A stretch of DNA of 64,000 nucleotides from JBBSHJ01 sp038253135 (lineage in GTDB: Bacteria > Actinomycetota > Actinomycetes > Mycobacteriales > QHCD01), in the NCBI GenBank assembly GCA_038253135.1, contig JBBSHJ010000004.1:1-64000 (forward strand), in the 5' to 3' direction. Below are positions 25,326 through 34,392 of the stretch, in pieces. The notes below the pieces were generated by a model, which saw only the letters and a list, made by a program, of their open reading frames with translations, was not told where the DNA came from and did not search any database. Position 1 is the stretch's first letter, and every line of letters starts with the position of its first letter. The position numbers and the translations under genes were made by a program.

Positions 25326-25699
25326 CCCGCCTCCTGTCCGCAGCGGCCCGGTCGCTGAGCGGTCGCGCTCCTCGATCGGGGCGGGCCCTGCAGGAGGCGA
25401 GCTTACGCGGGTTGGCGCTACGTTCCCGCGACCTGTCCCGTCGCTCCCGGCGTCCCAGCCACGGCACCTGCGCGCGTCGTACGTCGCTCGCGCGCAGTCA
25501 CGGCTCGCGTTCGCGTGATCCAAGACCTGTGCGGCAGAGACCTGCGCGGCAGACTCGACGACCATGAAATCTCCGTAGCGACCTGTGGTGCGCCGGAGGA
25601 AACAAATGCGGGCCGCGATCAGCACGACCGCGGCGCACCAGCGCTGTGTAGTTCCGGTAACCGCTCCGGCCGCCGGCTGATTCCCCGGCCGGCGCGAGA
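25326..25699 (-). promoter_or_regulatory. Upstream region of sigH
   Basis: 374 bases without a gene. SigH-type genes usually carry an autoregulated GGAAY-N16-17-GTT promoter. GGGAAC occurs at 25427-25422 on the minus strand, but the downstream GTAAGC is 15 bases away and imperfect, so I cannot assign a promoter with confidence. Nothing else recognisable was seen. Confidence 0.35.
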
Positions 25700-26047
25700 T
25701 CAGGGTTCGGCCGAGCCCTCGCGGTAGATCCTCGCCTCGAGGATCTTGCCGCCGCCCAGCGAGAAGAAGCCGGCGATCGCGGCGAGGCGTTGCGTTCCGT
25801 CCTCGCCGGTCCAGGTCTCCGTCAGCTCGGCCGCGACGACGGTGCCCGAGGCGAGGACGCGGCGGACCGCCAGCCTGGGCTGGAGGGCATCGAAGGCACC
25901 GGTGAAGAGGGCACGGATCTCCTCGGTCCCGCGGTAGGTGTCGGTGCCGGTGCTCCACACGGCATCGAGTGTGAAGCCCGACATCACCCGCTCGATGTTG
26001 CCCGAATTGACGGCGGCGACGTGATCGCGGATCAGGCCCTCACTCAT
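25700..26047 (-). CDS. NTF2-like (SnoaL-type) fold protein
   Basis: A 115-residue protein starting MSEGLIRDHVAAVNSGNIERVM, then FTLDAVWSTGTDTYRGTEEIRALFTGAF, the typical helix-helix-cone arrangement of NTF2-like proteins such as SnoaL or ketosteroid-isomerase relatives. The family binds small hydrophobic ligands or acts as an isomerase; no catalytic Asp pair can be assigned safely. It is 34 bases downstream of the SRAP gene stop and may share its transcript. Confidence 0.75.
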   Translation of the reverse strand: MSEGLIRDHVAAVNSGNIERVMSGFTLDAVWSTGTDTYRGTEEIRALFTGAFDALQPRLAVRRVLASGTVVAAELTETWTGEDGTQRLAAIAGFFSLGGGKILEARIYREGSAEP

Positions 26048-26081
26048 TCCCCGACCGTACGCACTTGCGCACCGTGCGCAC

Positions 26082-26822
26082 TCAGAACAGCGTCGCCGGG
26101 GTGTCGGCGGCGGGTTTGTCCGGCCGCTGCAGGTCCGGCCCGTTGTTGGCGACGTTGCCGACGGCGGAGCCGACCGGGCGGATCTCCAAGGACCGCAACA
26201 GCTCGGCGGACGGATCGAGCATCGGCGTGGGATCGGGCATCCCGGGATCGAGCCACGTGGTCCAGCGCTCGTCCGGGAGCGCGAGCGGCATCCGGTCGTG
26301 GATCTCGGCGAGCTCGCCGGCCGACGCGACCGTGATGATCGAGCACGAGACGACCCATGCGTCGGTCTTCGGTGCCTTCCAGAATTCGTAGACCCCGGCC
26401 AGGGCGACGCCGGCCGGGCGGGTCAGGTAATAGGCCTGCTTCTTGGGCGAGTCGGGCCGCTTGGCCCACTCGTACCAGCCGTCGGCGGGCACCAGGCAGC
26501 GACGTACGGCGGCGGCCTTCTTGAACGCTCCCGACGTCGTGAGGGTCTCGGCCCGCGCGTTGAACATCCGGGAGCCGACCGTGACATCGTCGGCCCAGGA
26601 AGGGATCAGGCCCCACCGCATCGGCTCGAGCACCCGGGCGGCGCTGGAATGCCGGACGCGGACCGTGTAGACCGTGTCGGTGGGCGCGACGTTGTAGCTC
26701 GGATTCGGGGCGTCGACGTCGGCGGCGTGGTCCGGACCGGCGTCGGCCGACGCCTCCCACTCGGCCTCGAACTCCGCCGCGAGGTCGCCGGGGCCGCGCG
26801 TCGAGGAGTACCTGCCGCACAT
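26082..26822 (-). CDS. SOS response-associated peptidase (SRAP/YedK/HMCES family)
   Basis: A 246-residue SRAP protein. Cys2 after the initiator Met (MCGRYSS) is the residue that crosslinks to abasic sites in single-stranded DNA; NARAETL, CLVPADGWYEW and IHDRMPLAL supply the conserved Asn, Glu and His. ATG at 26822 is fixed by this Cys requirement, although the frame is open much further upstream. Its divergent neighbour aroA starts 99 bases away. The same SRAP-aroA-rsgA order is found in mycobacteria. Confidence 0.92.
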   Translation of the reverse strand: MCGRYSSTRGPGDLAAEFEAEWEASADAGPDHAADVDAPNPSYNVAPTDTVYTVRVRHSSAARVLEPMRWGLIPSWADDVTVGSRMFNARAETLTTSGAFKKAAAVRRCLVPADGWYEWAKRPDSPKKQAYYLTRPAGVALAGVYEFWKAPKTDAWVVSCSIITVASAGELAEIHDRMPLALPDERWTTWLDPGMPDPTPMLDPSAELLRSLEIRPVGSAVGNVANNGPDLQRPDKPAADTPATLF

Positions 26823-26921
26823 GCGTCCAACGTACCGGCAACCGGCACGACCCCCCGTTCTGCGGCGGATGCCGCCTGCTGCGGCTCCGCCCGAGGGGCG
26901 CCGGTCGGGCAAACTGGGGAC

Positions 26922-28196
26922 ATGACGTTCCCTTGGGCCGCGCCCCGCGCGCGAGACGCGCTCGACGCGACGGTCGTCGTACCCGGATCGAAGTCCGTGA
27001 CCAATCGCGCGCTCGTGCTCGCGGCGCTCGCCGACGGGCCCAGCCGGCTCGCGCGCCCGCTGCGCGCCCGCGACACCGACCTGATGGTGCGCGCGCTGCA
27101 CGCGATGGGTACGACGATCGAGGATCGCGGCGAGGACTGGGCCATCACCCCGCGACCGCTCGCGGGACCGGCCGACGTCGACACCGGGCTTGCCGGCACC
27201 GTTATGCGGTTCGTCCTGCCGGTGGCGGCGCTGGCCTCGGGACCGGTCCGGTTCGACGGCGACGAGCGGGCCCGCGAGCGCCCGCTCGGACCCCTGATCG
27301 GCGCCCTGCGGGGGCTCGGTGTCCACATCGACGACGGCGGGCGCGGAGCCCTGCCGCTGGCGGTCCAAGGCACCGGCGCGGTCGACGGCGGCGCCACCAG
27401 CCTGGACGCGTCCGGATCGTCGCAGTTCATCAGCGCGCTGCTGCTGGCCGGGGCGCGGTTCGACAAGGGTGTCGAGATCCGTCATACCGGCGCGAGCGTC
27501 CCCTCGCTGCCGCACATCGAGATGACGCTCGCGATGCTGCGCGCCGCGGGCATCGACGCCGAGGCGGGCGGCACGACGGTGTGGCGGGTGCGTCCCGGCC
27601 GGATCCGGGCCCGAGACCTGGTGATCGAGCCGGACCTGTCCAACGCCGCGCCCTTCCTCGCCGCGGCGCTGGTCGCCGGCGGCAGCGTGACCGTGCCGGA
27701 CTGGCCGGGCGAGAGCACCCAGCCCGGCGACGGGCTGCGCGACCTGCTCAGCCGGCTCGGCGGCGTCGTACGGCGTACCGCCGGCGGGCTGTCCGTCACC
27801 GGGGGTGGCCGGATCCAGGGCATCGACGTCGACCTGCACGGGGAATCCGAGCTCACCCCCGTCATCGCCGCGGTGTGCGCGCTCGCCGACGGACCGTCGC
27901 GATTGCGCGGCGTCGCGCACATCCGCGGCCACGAGACCGACCGGCTGGCCGCCCTCGCGACCGAGCTAACCGAGCTCGGCGGCTCCGTCGACGAGACCGA
28001 TGACGGCCTGAGGATCACACCGAAACCCTTGCACGGCGGGGTCTTCCGCAGCTACGCCGACCATCGCATGGCGCAGGCGGGCGCGCTGATCGGGCTGGCC
28101 GTCGACGGCGTCTCGGTCGACGACATCGGGTGTACGAGCAAGACCCTGCCCGATTTCCCCGGCCTGTGGGCGGGTGTGCTGCGAGGCCGGCGCTGA
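26922..28196 (+). CDS. aroA: 3-phosphoshikimate 1-carboxyvinyltransferase (EPSP synthase)
   Basis: A 424-residue enzyme of the shikimate pathway that joins phosphoenolpyruvate to shikimate-3-phosphate. Visible blocks: PGSKSVTNRALVLAALADG (about 21-39), GLAGTVMRFVLPVAAL (about 88-103), ERPLGPLIGALRGLG, DASGSSQFISALLLAGA, LVIEPDLSNAAPFLAAALV and HRMAQAGALIGLAV. The start is ATG at 26922; the family length is normal. It is followed directly by rsgA, overlapping or touching. Confidence 0.95.
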   Translation: MTFPWAAPRARDALDATVVVPGSKSVTNRALVLAALADGPSRLARPLRARDTDLMVRALHAMGTTIEDRGEDWAITPRPLAGPADVDTGLAGTVMRFVLPVAALASGPVRFDGDERARERPLGPLIGALRGLGVHIDDGGRGALPLAVQGTGAVDGGATSLDASGSSQFISALLLAGARFDKGVEIRHTGASVPSLPHIEMTLAMLRAAGIDAEAGGTTVWRVRPGRIRARDLVIEPDLSNAAPFLAAALVAGGSVTVPDWPGESTQPGDGLRDLLSRLGGVVRRTAGGLSVTGGGRIQGIDVDLHGESELTPVIAAVCALADGPSRLRGVAHIRGHETDRLAALATELTELGGSVDETDDGLRITPKPLHGGVFRSYADHRMAQAGALIGLAVDGVSVDDIGCTSKTLPDFPGLWAGVLRGRR

Positions 28197-29200
28197 CCGG
28201 GCCGGCCGGGCGGCACCTCACCGAGGACGACGTCCGCGTGCGCCCCGGTCGCCGGAGCAGCCGACCGCGCAGCAAGCAGCGGCCCGCGCACCAAGACGCC
28301 TCGCCCGGCTTCGTCGTTGCCGTCGATCGTGGCCGCTACACCTGCTCGGTCGCCGGTCAAACCGTCGTCGCGATCACGGCCCGCGAGCTCGGCCGGGCTG
28401 CGGTCGTGGTCGGCGACGACGTGGCCCTTGTCGGGGACCGGTCCGGCTCCGGCGGCAGCCTCGCCCGCATCGTCCGCGTCGAGAAACGGCGTACCGTGCT
28501 GCGGCGCACCGCCGATGACGACGACCCGATCGAGCGGATCATCGTCGCCAACGCCGACCAGATGCTCATCGTCACCGCGCTCGCTGACCCGCCGCCGCGC
28601 TACGGGCTCGTCGACCGTTGCCTCGTCGCGGCGTACGCCGGCGGCCTGGCACCGATCCTGTGCCTCACCAAGTCCGACCTGGCCGACCCGGCGCCGGTGA
28701 TCGAGGCCTACCGCGACCTCGACCTCCCCGTCATCACCAACCGGTACGACGAGCCACTCGACGACGTGATCGCGCGCCTTTTCGGGCACGAGACCGTCTT
28801 CGTCGGGCACTCCGGGGTGGGCAAGTCGACGATGGTCAACGCGCTGGTCCCCGACGCCGACCGCGCGGTCGGCCGGGTCAGCGCCATCGGCAGGGGCCGG
28901 CACACGTCGTCCTCCGCGGTCGCGCTGGCGTTGCCCGAGCACGCCGGCTGGGTCATCGACACACCCGGATTGCGATCCTTCGGCCTCGCCCACGTGGCCC
29001 CCGGTGACCTGCTGGCCGCGTTCGGCGACCTCGCGCCCGGCGCCGAGCGCTGCCCGCGGGGGTGCGAGCACCGCGGTTCGCGCGACGAGTGCGCGCTGGA
29101 CGCCTGGGTCGCCCACGCTCACGCCAGCCTCGCCCGGCTCGAGTCCTACCGGCGGTTGCTCGCGGCTCGCACCGCCGCGACCGGACCCGGCGAGCGATAA
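28166..29200 (+). CDS. rsgA: Ribosome small subunit-dependent GTPase A
   Basis: About 344 residues. An OB-fold N-domain is followed by the circularly permuted GTPase: G4 LTKSDLAD comes first, then G1 GHSGVGKST and G3-like DTPGLRSFGL. The C-terminal zinc site is CPRGCEHRGSRDEC. RsgA helps mature the 30S subunit. The start is uncertain: GTG at 28166 overlaps aroA by 31 bases, while CTG at 28193 would give a CTGA overlap with the aroA stop. The basic N-terminus around DDVRVRPGRRSSRPRSK is typical either way. Confidence 0.9.
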   Translation: MGGCAARPALTGPAGRHLTEDDVRVRPGRRSSRPRSKQRPAHQDASPGFVVAVDRGRYTCSVAGQTVVAITARELGRAAVVVGDDVALVGDRSGSGGSLARIVRVEKRRTVLRRTADDDDPIERIIVANADQMLIVTALADPPPRYGLVDRCLVAAYAGGLAPILCLTKSDLADPAPVIEAYRDLDLPVITNRYDEPLDDVIARLFGHETVFVGHSGVGKSTMVNALVPDADRAVGRVSAIGRGRHTSSSAVALALPEHAGWVIDTPGLRSFGLAHVAPGDLLAAFGDLAPGAERCPRGCEHRGSRDECALDAWVAHAHASLARLESYRRLLAARTAATGPGER

Positions 29201-29221
29201 GCGGCCAGTAGCCTCTTGGGC

Positions 29222-30013
29222 ATGCCCGCCGCCAGTAGCTACGCAGATGATCTGTCCCTCGCCCATCTGCTGGCCGACGACGCTGACTCCATCACCATGT
29301 CGCGCTTCCGGGCCGGCGACCTGCGGGTCGACACGAAGCCTGACATGACCCCCGTGACCGATGCCGACACGACGGTGGAGCGGGTGCTGCGCGGCAAGTT
29401 GGAGCAGGTACGCCGCCGCGACGCGGTGCTCGGCGAGGAGATGGGGCGCAGCGGCAGCGCGGCGCGCTGCTGGGTGATCGACCCGATCGACGGCACCAAG
29501 AACTTCGTGCGGGGCGTGCCAGTCTGGGCCACGCTGATCGCACTGATGGACGATGACGAGGTGGTGGCCGGCGTGGTCAGCGCGCCGGCGCTGAACCGGC
29601 GGTGGTGGGCCGCCCGCGGCACCGGTGCCTACACCGGCAAGAGCATGTCGTCATCGACGCCGTGCCATGTCTCCCGCGTGACGGCGATCAACGACGCGAG
29701 CCTGTCCTATTCGAGCATCGGCGGATGGCGCGACGCGGACCGGCTGCAGTCCTTCCTCGACCTGGAGGACAGGGTGTGGCGGGCCCGCGCCTACAGCGAC
29801 TTCTGGTCCTACATGCTCGTGGCCGAGGGCGCCGTCGACGTCGCCTGTGAGCCCGAGGTTTCCCTGTGGGACCTCGCCGCGCTGGCCGTGATCGTCGAGG
29901 AGTCCGGCGGCCGGTTCACAGCACTTGACGGGACCCGCGGGCCGTCCGGCGGCAGCGCCGTCGCGACGAACGGCCTGCTGCACGACGAGGTCCTCGGGCT
30001 CATCGGCGGCTGA
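29222..30013 (+). CDS. hisN: Histidinol-phosphatase, inositol-monophosphatase family
   Basis: A 263-residue Mg-dependent phosphatase. Metal ligands occur in GEEMG, DPIDGTKNFVRGVPVW (about 88-103) and EVSLWDLAALAVIVEE (Trp-Asp). KPDMTPVTDADTTVE is the family opening. Residues TKNFVRGVPVWATLIAL match the actinobacterial HisN subgroup, which makes histidinol, rather than SuhB. ATG at 29222 is chosen; TTG at 29216 is possible. It is 21 bases behind rsgA. Confidence 0.85.
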   Translation: MPAASSYADDLSLAHLLADDADSITMSRFRAGDLRVDTKPDMTPVTDADTTVERVLRGKLEQVRRRDAVLGEEMGRSGSAARCWVIDPIDGTKNFVRGVPVWATLIALMDDDEVVAGVVSAPALNRRWWAARGTGAYTGKSMSSSTPCHVSRVTAINDASLSYSSIGGWRDADRLQSFLDLEDRVWRARAYSDFWSYMLVAEGAVDVACEPEVSLWDLAALAVIVEESGGRFTALDGTRGPSGGSAVATNGLLHDEVLGLIGG

Positions 30014-30027
30014 TACGGCGCACGGGC

Positions 30028-30507
30028 TCAACCACCCAGCGCGGCGCGGGCGGACGCGTGGGCGGTCCGGTCGATCCCGTCGCCGTACCCGAACGTGCCG
30101 CCCAGGGCGATGTGCGGGTGGCTTCGGCAGGTGGTCTCGACGGTGAGGTCGTCGGTCAGGTCGCTCGACGCGCCCACCGGACTGTCGCCGTCGGCGTTGG
30201 CCTCGGCCACATACGCCGTCACCGCCCGCGCGACCGCGTCAACCGGCAGGAAGTCCGTGCCGGTCCGGGACCTCGACCCGGCGAGATCCGCGAAGTCGAT
30301 GGCCTGAGCGCCGGCCAGCGCGGCGCCGTCGCACACCGACTGCAGGTCGCGCTGGGCCAGGAACGCGCTGCCCGCCGCGGTCGTGACCATGACCAGCGTC
30401 GCTGCGACCACCAAGGCCATCAGGATCATCGGCAGCATCGATCCATCGTCCCGCCAGCCCCGATCGCCGGCGGTGCCTCGCCGGCGCAGCCATCGTCGTA
30501 CCCGCAT
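30028..30507 (-). CDS. TadE/TadG-like pilus assembly protein
   Basis: A 159-residue protein. After a basic N-terminus comes DDGSMLPMILMALVVAATLVMV, a TadE/Flp-type signal-anchor helix, then LAQRDLQSVCDGAALAGAQ, which is typical of TadG N-terminal regions. ATG at 30507 lies four bases behind GGAGG. Secretion ATPase or other tad genes are absent from the window, so it is either an isolated gene or the secreted part of a distant system. Confidence 0.7.
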   Translation of the reverse strand: MRVRRWLRRRGTAGDRGWRDDGSMLPMILMALVVAATLVMVTTAAGSAFLAQRDLQSVCDGAALAGAQAIDFADLAGSRSRTGTDFLPVDAVARAVTAYVAEANADGDSPVGASSDLTDDLTVETTCRSHPHIALGGTFGYGDGIDRTAHASARAALGG

Positions 30508-30594
30508 GCTGCCTCCCGATCCGGGCAGGCTACCGGGTACGCCGTCCGCCGGCGCGATCCGCTCGAGGGACCCTGTGGACCGTAGGGTTCCGGC

Positions 30595-31356
30595 ATGGGG
30601 ACCATCGACCTCAACGCCGATCTCGGTGAGGGCTTCGGCAACTACCGCATGGGCGACGACGAGGCGCTGCTCGGCATCGTCACCAGTGCCAGCGTGGCCT
30701 GCGGCTTCCACGCCGGCGACCCGCTGATCATGCGGCGGGTCTGCGCGACCGCCGCGACCAACGGGGTCGCCGTCGGTGCGCACGTGAGCTACCGGGACCT
30801 CGCCGGATTCGGCCGCCGGCCCATGCACATCGCGCCCGAGGAGCTGGCCGGTGACGTGCTCTACCAGCTCGGCGCATTGCAGGCCTGCGCGAAAGCCGCC
30901 GGCACGACGGTGGCCTACGTCAAGGCGCACGGCGCGCTCTACAACACGATCGCCGTCGACCCGGACCAGGCCGGCGCCGTCGTCTCGGCCGTGTGTGCGT
31001 TCGCGCCCGGTCTGCCGGTGCTCGGGTTGCCGGGATCCGCGTTCCTGACCCTCGCCGCCACGGCCGGGCTGCGGCCGGTCACCGAGGCCTTCGCCGACCG
31101 GGCGTACGACGCCGGCGGGCACCTGGTCCCGCGCGCCCGGCCCGGCAGCGTCCTGCACGACGCCGACGAGATCGCGGCCCGCTGCGTACTGCTGGCCACC
31201 GAGCGGCGGGTCACCGCCGCCGACGGCACCGACGTCGTCGTCGACGCGGGCTCGATCTGCGTCCACGGGGACACCCCCGGCGCCGTCGCTATCGCCACAC
31301 GGGTCCGGGCCGCGCTGGGCGCTGCCGGCGTGCGGCTGGCACCCTTCACGCCGTGA
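30595..31356 (+). CDS. pxpA: 5-oxoprolinase subunit PxpA (LamB/YcsF family)
   Basis: A 253-residue protein with the YcsF opening IDLNADLGEGFGNYRMGDDE, then SVACGFHAGDPLIMRR and VGAHVSYRDLAGFGRR. PxpA catalyses the hydrolysis of 5-oxoproline together with the PxpBC kinase complex, turning pyroglutamate into glutamate at the cost of ATP. It begins an overlapping A-B-C operon: its stop overlaps the GTG of pxpB by four bases. Confidence 0.92.
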   Translation: MGTIDLNADLGEGFGNYRMGDDEALLGIVTSASVACGFHAGDPLIMRRVCATAATNGVAVGAHVSYRDLAGFGRRPMHIAPEELAGDVLYQLGALQACAKAAGTTVAYVKAHGALYNTIAVDPDQAGAVVSAVCAFAPGLPVLGLPGSAFLTLAATAGLRPVTEAFADRAYDAGGHLVPRARPGSVLHDADEIAARCVLLATERRVTAADGTDVVVDAGSICVHGDTPGAVAIATRVRAALGAAGVRLAPFTP

Positions 31357-31976
31357 CCGGACCCACCGCGCACCCGTACGGCGAGCGGGCCGTGCTCTTC
31401 GACTTCGCCGAGAGTGCCGCCGTGCTCACGGCGTACGACGTGCTCCGCCGCGCCGGGCGCGCCGACGTGGTCGATCTCGTGCCGGCCGAGCGCTCGCTGC
31501 TGGTCCTCACCCCCGGGCGGCCGCGCGTCGAGGAGCTGCGGGCCGTCCTCGCCGCCGCGGGCGCCGCGGGCGATGAGGACCGGCCGTCCCCGCTCGTCGA
31601 GATCCCGGTGCGCTATGACGGGCCCGACCTGGACGAGGTCGCGGCCACGCTCGGGCGGTCGCGCGAGGACGTGATTGCCACGCATGCGGGCGGTGCATAC
31701 GTCAGCGCGTTCTGCGGATTCGCGCCCGGGTTTGCCTACCTCACAGGGATCTCAGCCGATCTGCAGCTGCCGCGTCGGGCCTCGCCCCGGGTCCGCGTCG
31801 AGTCCGGCTCGGTAGCCGTCGCCGGGCACTACACCGCGGTCTACCCGACCGCGTCGCCCGGCGGGTGGCACCTCCTCGGCCGGACCGACGCGAGCGTGTG
31901 GGATCTGGACCGCGACCCACCCGCGGTGCTGACACCAGGCACCCGGGTGCGGTTCGTTCCGGTGGAGCCGCGATGA
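31353..31976 (+). CDS. pxpB: 5-oxoprolinase subunit PxpB (KipI-like)
   Basis: A 207-residue allophanate-hydrolase subunit 1 family protein. YGERAVLFDF, the HAGGAYVSAFCGFAPGFAYLTG block and PRRASPRVRVESGSVAVAGHYTAVYPTASPGGW are characteristic. With PxpC it phosphorylates oxoproline for PxpA. GTG at 31353 overlaps the pxpA stop; the stop overlaps the pxpC ATG. Confidence 0.92.
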   Translation: MTGPTAHPYGERAVLFDFAESAAVLTAYDVLRRAGRADVVDLVPAERSLLVLTPGRPRVEELRAVLAAAGAAGDEDRPSPLVEIPVRYDGPDLDEVAATLGRSREDVIATHAGGAYVSAFCGFAPGFAYLTGISADLQLPRRASPRVRVESGSVAVAGHYTAVYPTASPGGWHLLGRTDASVWDLDRDPPAVLTPGTRVRFVPVEPR

Positions 31977-32857
31977 CGCGGGCGGTCGGGGTGATCGCCC
32001 CGGGTCCGCTCACCACGATCCAGGACCTCGGCCGGCCCGGATACGCCGCGCTCGGTGTCGGCCGCTCTGGCGCCGCCGACCCGGTGGCGTGCCGGCTCGC
32101 CAACCGGCTGCTCGGCAATCGCGATCCGGCCGCGGCCCTGGAAGCGACGCTGGGCGGGCTCACGATCAGGGCTCACGGCCCCGTGACCGTGGCCGTCACG
32201 GGCGCGCCGTGCCCGCTGCGCCGGGACGGGCGCCCGGTGCGGGCCGCCGAGCCGGTGCGCCTCGATACGGGCACGACGCTCGAGCTCGGTACGCCGCCGA
32301 CGGGATTGCGCAGCTATGTCGCCGTCCGCGGCGGATTCGACGTCCCGCCGGTGCTCGGCTCCCGCTCCTGTGACGTCCTTGCCGGGCTCGGACCGCCGCC
32401 GCTGCGGGCGGGTGACGTCCTCGCTGTCGGCACGGACCCGGCGACGCCGATGCCCGCCACCGACGTTGCCGTGACGGCCGTGCCGTTCGGATCGGCGGCG
32501 CTGGAGGTGTCGCCGGGACCGCGGTGCGTCGTGGCCGACCTTCGGCCACTGCTGCACGGCCGATACGTCGTGACGGCGGACTGCGATCGCGTCGGCGTAC
32601 GGCTCGACGGCCCACCGCTGCCGACGGACGCCGGGGCCACTGCGCCCTCCGAGGGCGCCGTGACCGGAGCAGTGCAGCTGCCGCCGGACGGACGGCCCAT
32701 CGTCTTCCTCACCGACCACCCCACGACCGGCGGCTATCCGGTGGTCGCGGTGCTGACCCAGCGGGCGATCGGGACCGCGGCTCAGCTCCGGCCCGGTCAA
32801 GGGGTGCGCTTCGTGCCGGCTGTCCCCGACCGGGTCACGGCGGAGCCACAGGGGTGA
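31973..32857 (+). CDS. pxpC: 5-oxoprolinase subunit PxpC (KipA-like)
   Basis: A 294-residue allophanate-hydrolase subunit 2 family protein beginning with GPLTTIQDLGRPGYAALGVG and SGAADPVACRLANRLLGN. Further family blocks are RSYVAVRGGFDVPPVLGSRS and FLTDHPTTGGYPVVAVL. ATG at 31973 overlaps the pxpB stop (ATGA). The order A-B-C with overlaps suggests one transcript and a fixed subunit ratio. Confidence 0.92.
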   Translation: MTRAVGVIAPGPLTTIQDLGRPGYAALGVGRSGAADPVACRLANRLLGNRDPAAALEATLGGLTIRAHGPVTVAVTGAPCPLRRDGRPVRAAEPVRLDTGTTLELGTPPTGLRSYVAVRGGFDVPPVLGSRSCDVLAGLGPPPLRAGDVLAVGTDPATPMPATDVAVTAVPFGSAALEVSPGPRCVVADLRPLLHGRYVVTADCDRVGVRLDGPPLPTDAGATAPSEGAVTGAVQLPPDGRPIVFLTDHPTTGGYPVVAVLTQRAIGTAAQLRPGQGVRFVPAVPDRVTAEPQG

Positions 32858-32954
32858 CTGACGTCCAGCGCGCGGGTGAGCGCGCCTGATGGGATCGCCT
32901 TTCGGTAGGCAAACGGCCTATGGTGGACTCAACCGATCGGAGAGGCGGCGGGCC

Positions 32955-33131
32955 GTGCAGCGTCAGTACTGCTCCGTCCCACAGTGCCGCAAGCGCGTCA
33001 CGCATGTGCTGGCGCTCCGCGACGAGCCCGACCTCTATCTGTGCGATGAGCACGCGGAGAGCGCGTCCGCCGGTCTGCGGGACCTCGACCGGGTCACCGT
33101 CCACGAGGTCGGGCTCCCCGAGGGCCCGTAA
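32955..33131 (+). CDS. Small Cys/His protein, unknown
   Basis: A 58-residue protein if GTG at 32955 is used (VQRQYCSVPQCRKRVTHVLALRD); ATG at 32889 would add 22 residues. The pattern C-x4-C ... H ... C-x2-H resembles a small zinc-binding module, with LYLCDEHAESA near the C-terminus. No named family is recognised. GGCGG lies upstream of the GTG. Confidence 0.6.
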   Translation: MQRQYCSVPQCRKRVTHVLALRDEPDLYLCDEHAESASAGLRDLDRVTVHEVGLPEGP

Positions 33132-33143
33132 CCGCACGGTCCG

Positions 33144-33785
33144 CTACCTCTTGCCGCGCGTGCGCGTCTGGACACTCACGCCGCCGATGATCGAGAGATA
33201 GCGGAGCCGGATCGTCGGCGCATCCGCCCGGTCGGCATCCACGTGCACGCTCTGCCCGCCGAGCACGGAGAAGCCGGACAGGACGACGCGGACACCGGGC
33301 GGGACGACGATCGTCACGCCCCCGATCAGGGCCACGTGCGTCACCTCGACCTCCGGTGCCGACAGCGAGGCCTCGCGGGCATCGATGTCGAGCCCGCCGA
33401 CGAGCGCGACCGCGACCGTTCGGCGCGCCAACGTCCAGCGCCCGCGACGGGTCATCCCCCCGATCGGGGTGACATGCCATTCCTTGTCGCGACCGCCCTC
33501 GCTCGTTCTTCCCGTCGGCGCGCCGGCGGCTGCGGGCAGGTCCCGGACCGTGGCCCGCGCCTCCTCGATCGTGCTGGCACCGTAGACGACGTCGGCCCGC
33601 TCGCTGAACTCCTCGAGCGTGAGCCGGCCCTCGCCGCACGCGGCGGTCAGCCGGGCGACCAGCGCGTCGCGCTCGTCGTCGCTGATCCTGATGCCGGTGG
33701 CTCCCGCCCGGGCGCTGTCCGCCGGCTCGCTGCCGTCGGGACGGCCGTCATCGGGAACGCGGCCGTTCGAGCCGTCGGTCATCAT
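33144..33785 (-). CDS. DUF1707 (SHOCT-like) protein with LiaF-like C-terminus
   Basis: A 213-residue protein. After a polar N-terminus, GIRISDDERDALVARLTAACGEGRLTLEEFSERADVVYGAST is a DUF1707 domain, a SHOCT-like helical module common in actinobacteria. The C-terminal 110 residues form repeats with VALIGGVTIVVPPGVRV and YLSIIGGVSVQ, resembling the LiaF/DUF2154 beta domain. AGGA lies before ATG-ATG at 33785/33782. It is divergent from a truncated sensor kinase, recalling LiaF-LiaSR envelope-stress modules. Confidence 0.82.
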   Translation of the reverse strand: MMTDGSNGRVPDDGRPDGSEPADSARAGATGIRISDDERDALVARLTAACGEGRLTLEEFSERADVVYGASTIEEARATVRDLPAAAGAPTGRTSEGGRDKEWHVTPIGGMTRRGRWTLARRTVAVALVGGLDIDAREASLSAPEVEVTHVALIGGVTIVVPPGVRVVLSGFSVLGGQSVHVDADRADAPTIRLRYLSIIGGVSVQTRTRGKR

Positions 33786-33864
33786 CGGTCCTCCACGCGG
33801 GCAGGCGCCAGTGCCGCCGTGGCTACGGCACCACCGGATTTCGGCGGCCCCGCTGCCAAGCGTC

Positions 33865-34392
33865 ATGACGACCGAGACCGGCCTGACCGCTGCGGGCGCC
33901 AACCTGGCACCCGTGCCGGACGATCTGCGGCCCGACTACCCCACCCGGCTGCCGGGCCGCCTGGCCCGCATCATCGCCACACCACGGCCGATCACCGACG
34001 GCGAGCGGCGTACGGCGCGCGACTCGATCGTCGACGTCGTGTGCATGCTGATCGCCGCCGGCATCGGCGCGGTGCTCTGGAACGGCCTCCTGCCGCACTT
34101 CGGGTCCGGTCCGCTGCAATGGATCGATCTCGGGACGGGCGTGCTCTGCGTGGCCGTAACCTGGTTCCGGCGCCGCTGGCCGATCCCCATCGCCATCATC
34201 ACCACACTGGCCACGACCTTCTCCAGCGCGGCCGTGGGCGCGGGAATCGTGGCCATGTTCACCGTCGGCGTGCACCGGCGGTTCGGCCCGCTCGCCGCGG
34301 TGGCGGTGCTGGGCATCCTGTGCGGCGTCCCCTACGACACGATCGTCGCTGATCGGCTCGGCGCTGATCGGCTCGGCGCTGATCGGCTCGGC
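33865..34392 (+). pseudogene. Sensor histidine kinase, membrane N-terminus only
   Basis: ATG at 33865 opens a frame with about 160 residues of recognisable kinase N-terminus: RDSIVDVVCMLIAAGIGAVLW, WIDLGTGVLCVAVTWFRRRWP, then two more helices ending LAAVAVLGILCGVPYDT. That arrangement (four helices before a HisKA_3 kinase) is common in actinobacterial NarL-type systems. After residue 161 the frame enters a 15-base tandem repeat and then reads antisense through the sulfatase gene to 34761, so dimerisation and ATPase domains and the partner response regulator are missing. Confidence 0.7.

Noticed and set aside
25401..25427. GGGAAC ... GTAAGC as a SigH autoregulatory promoter
   Set aside because: The spacer is 15 bases and the -10 lacks the GTT core expected for this sigma class.
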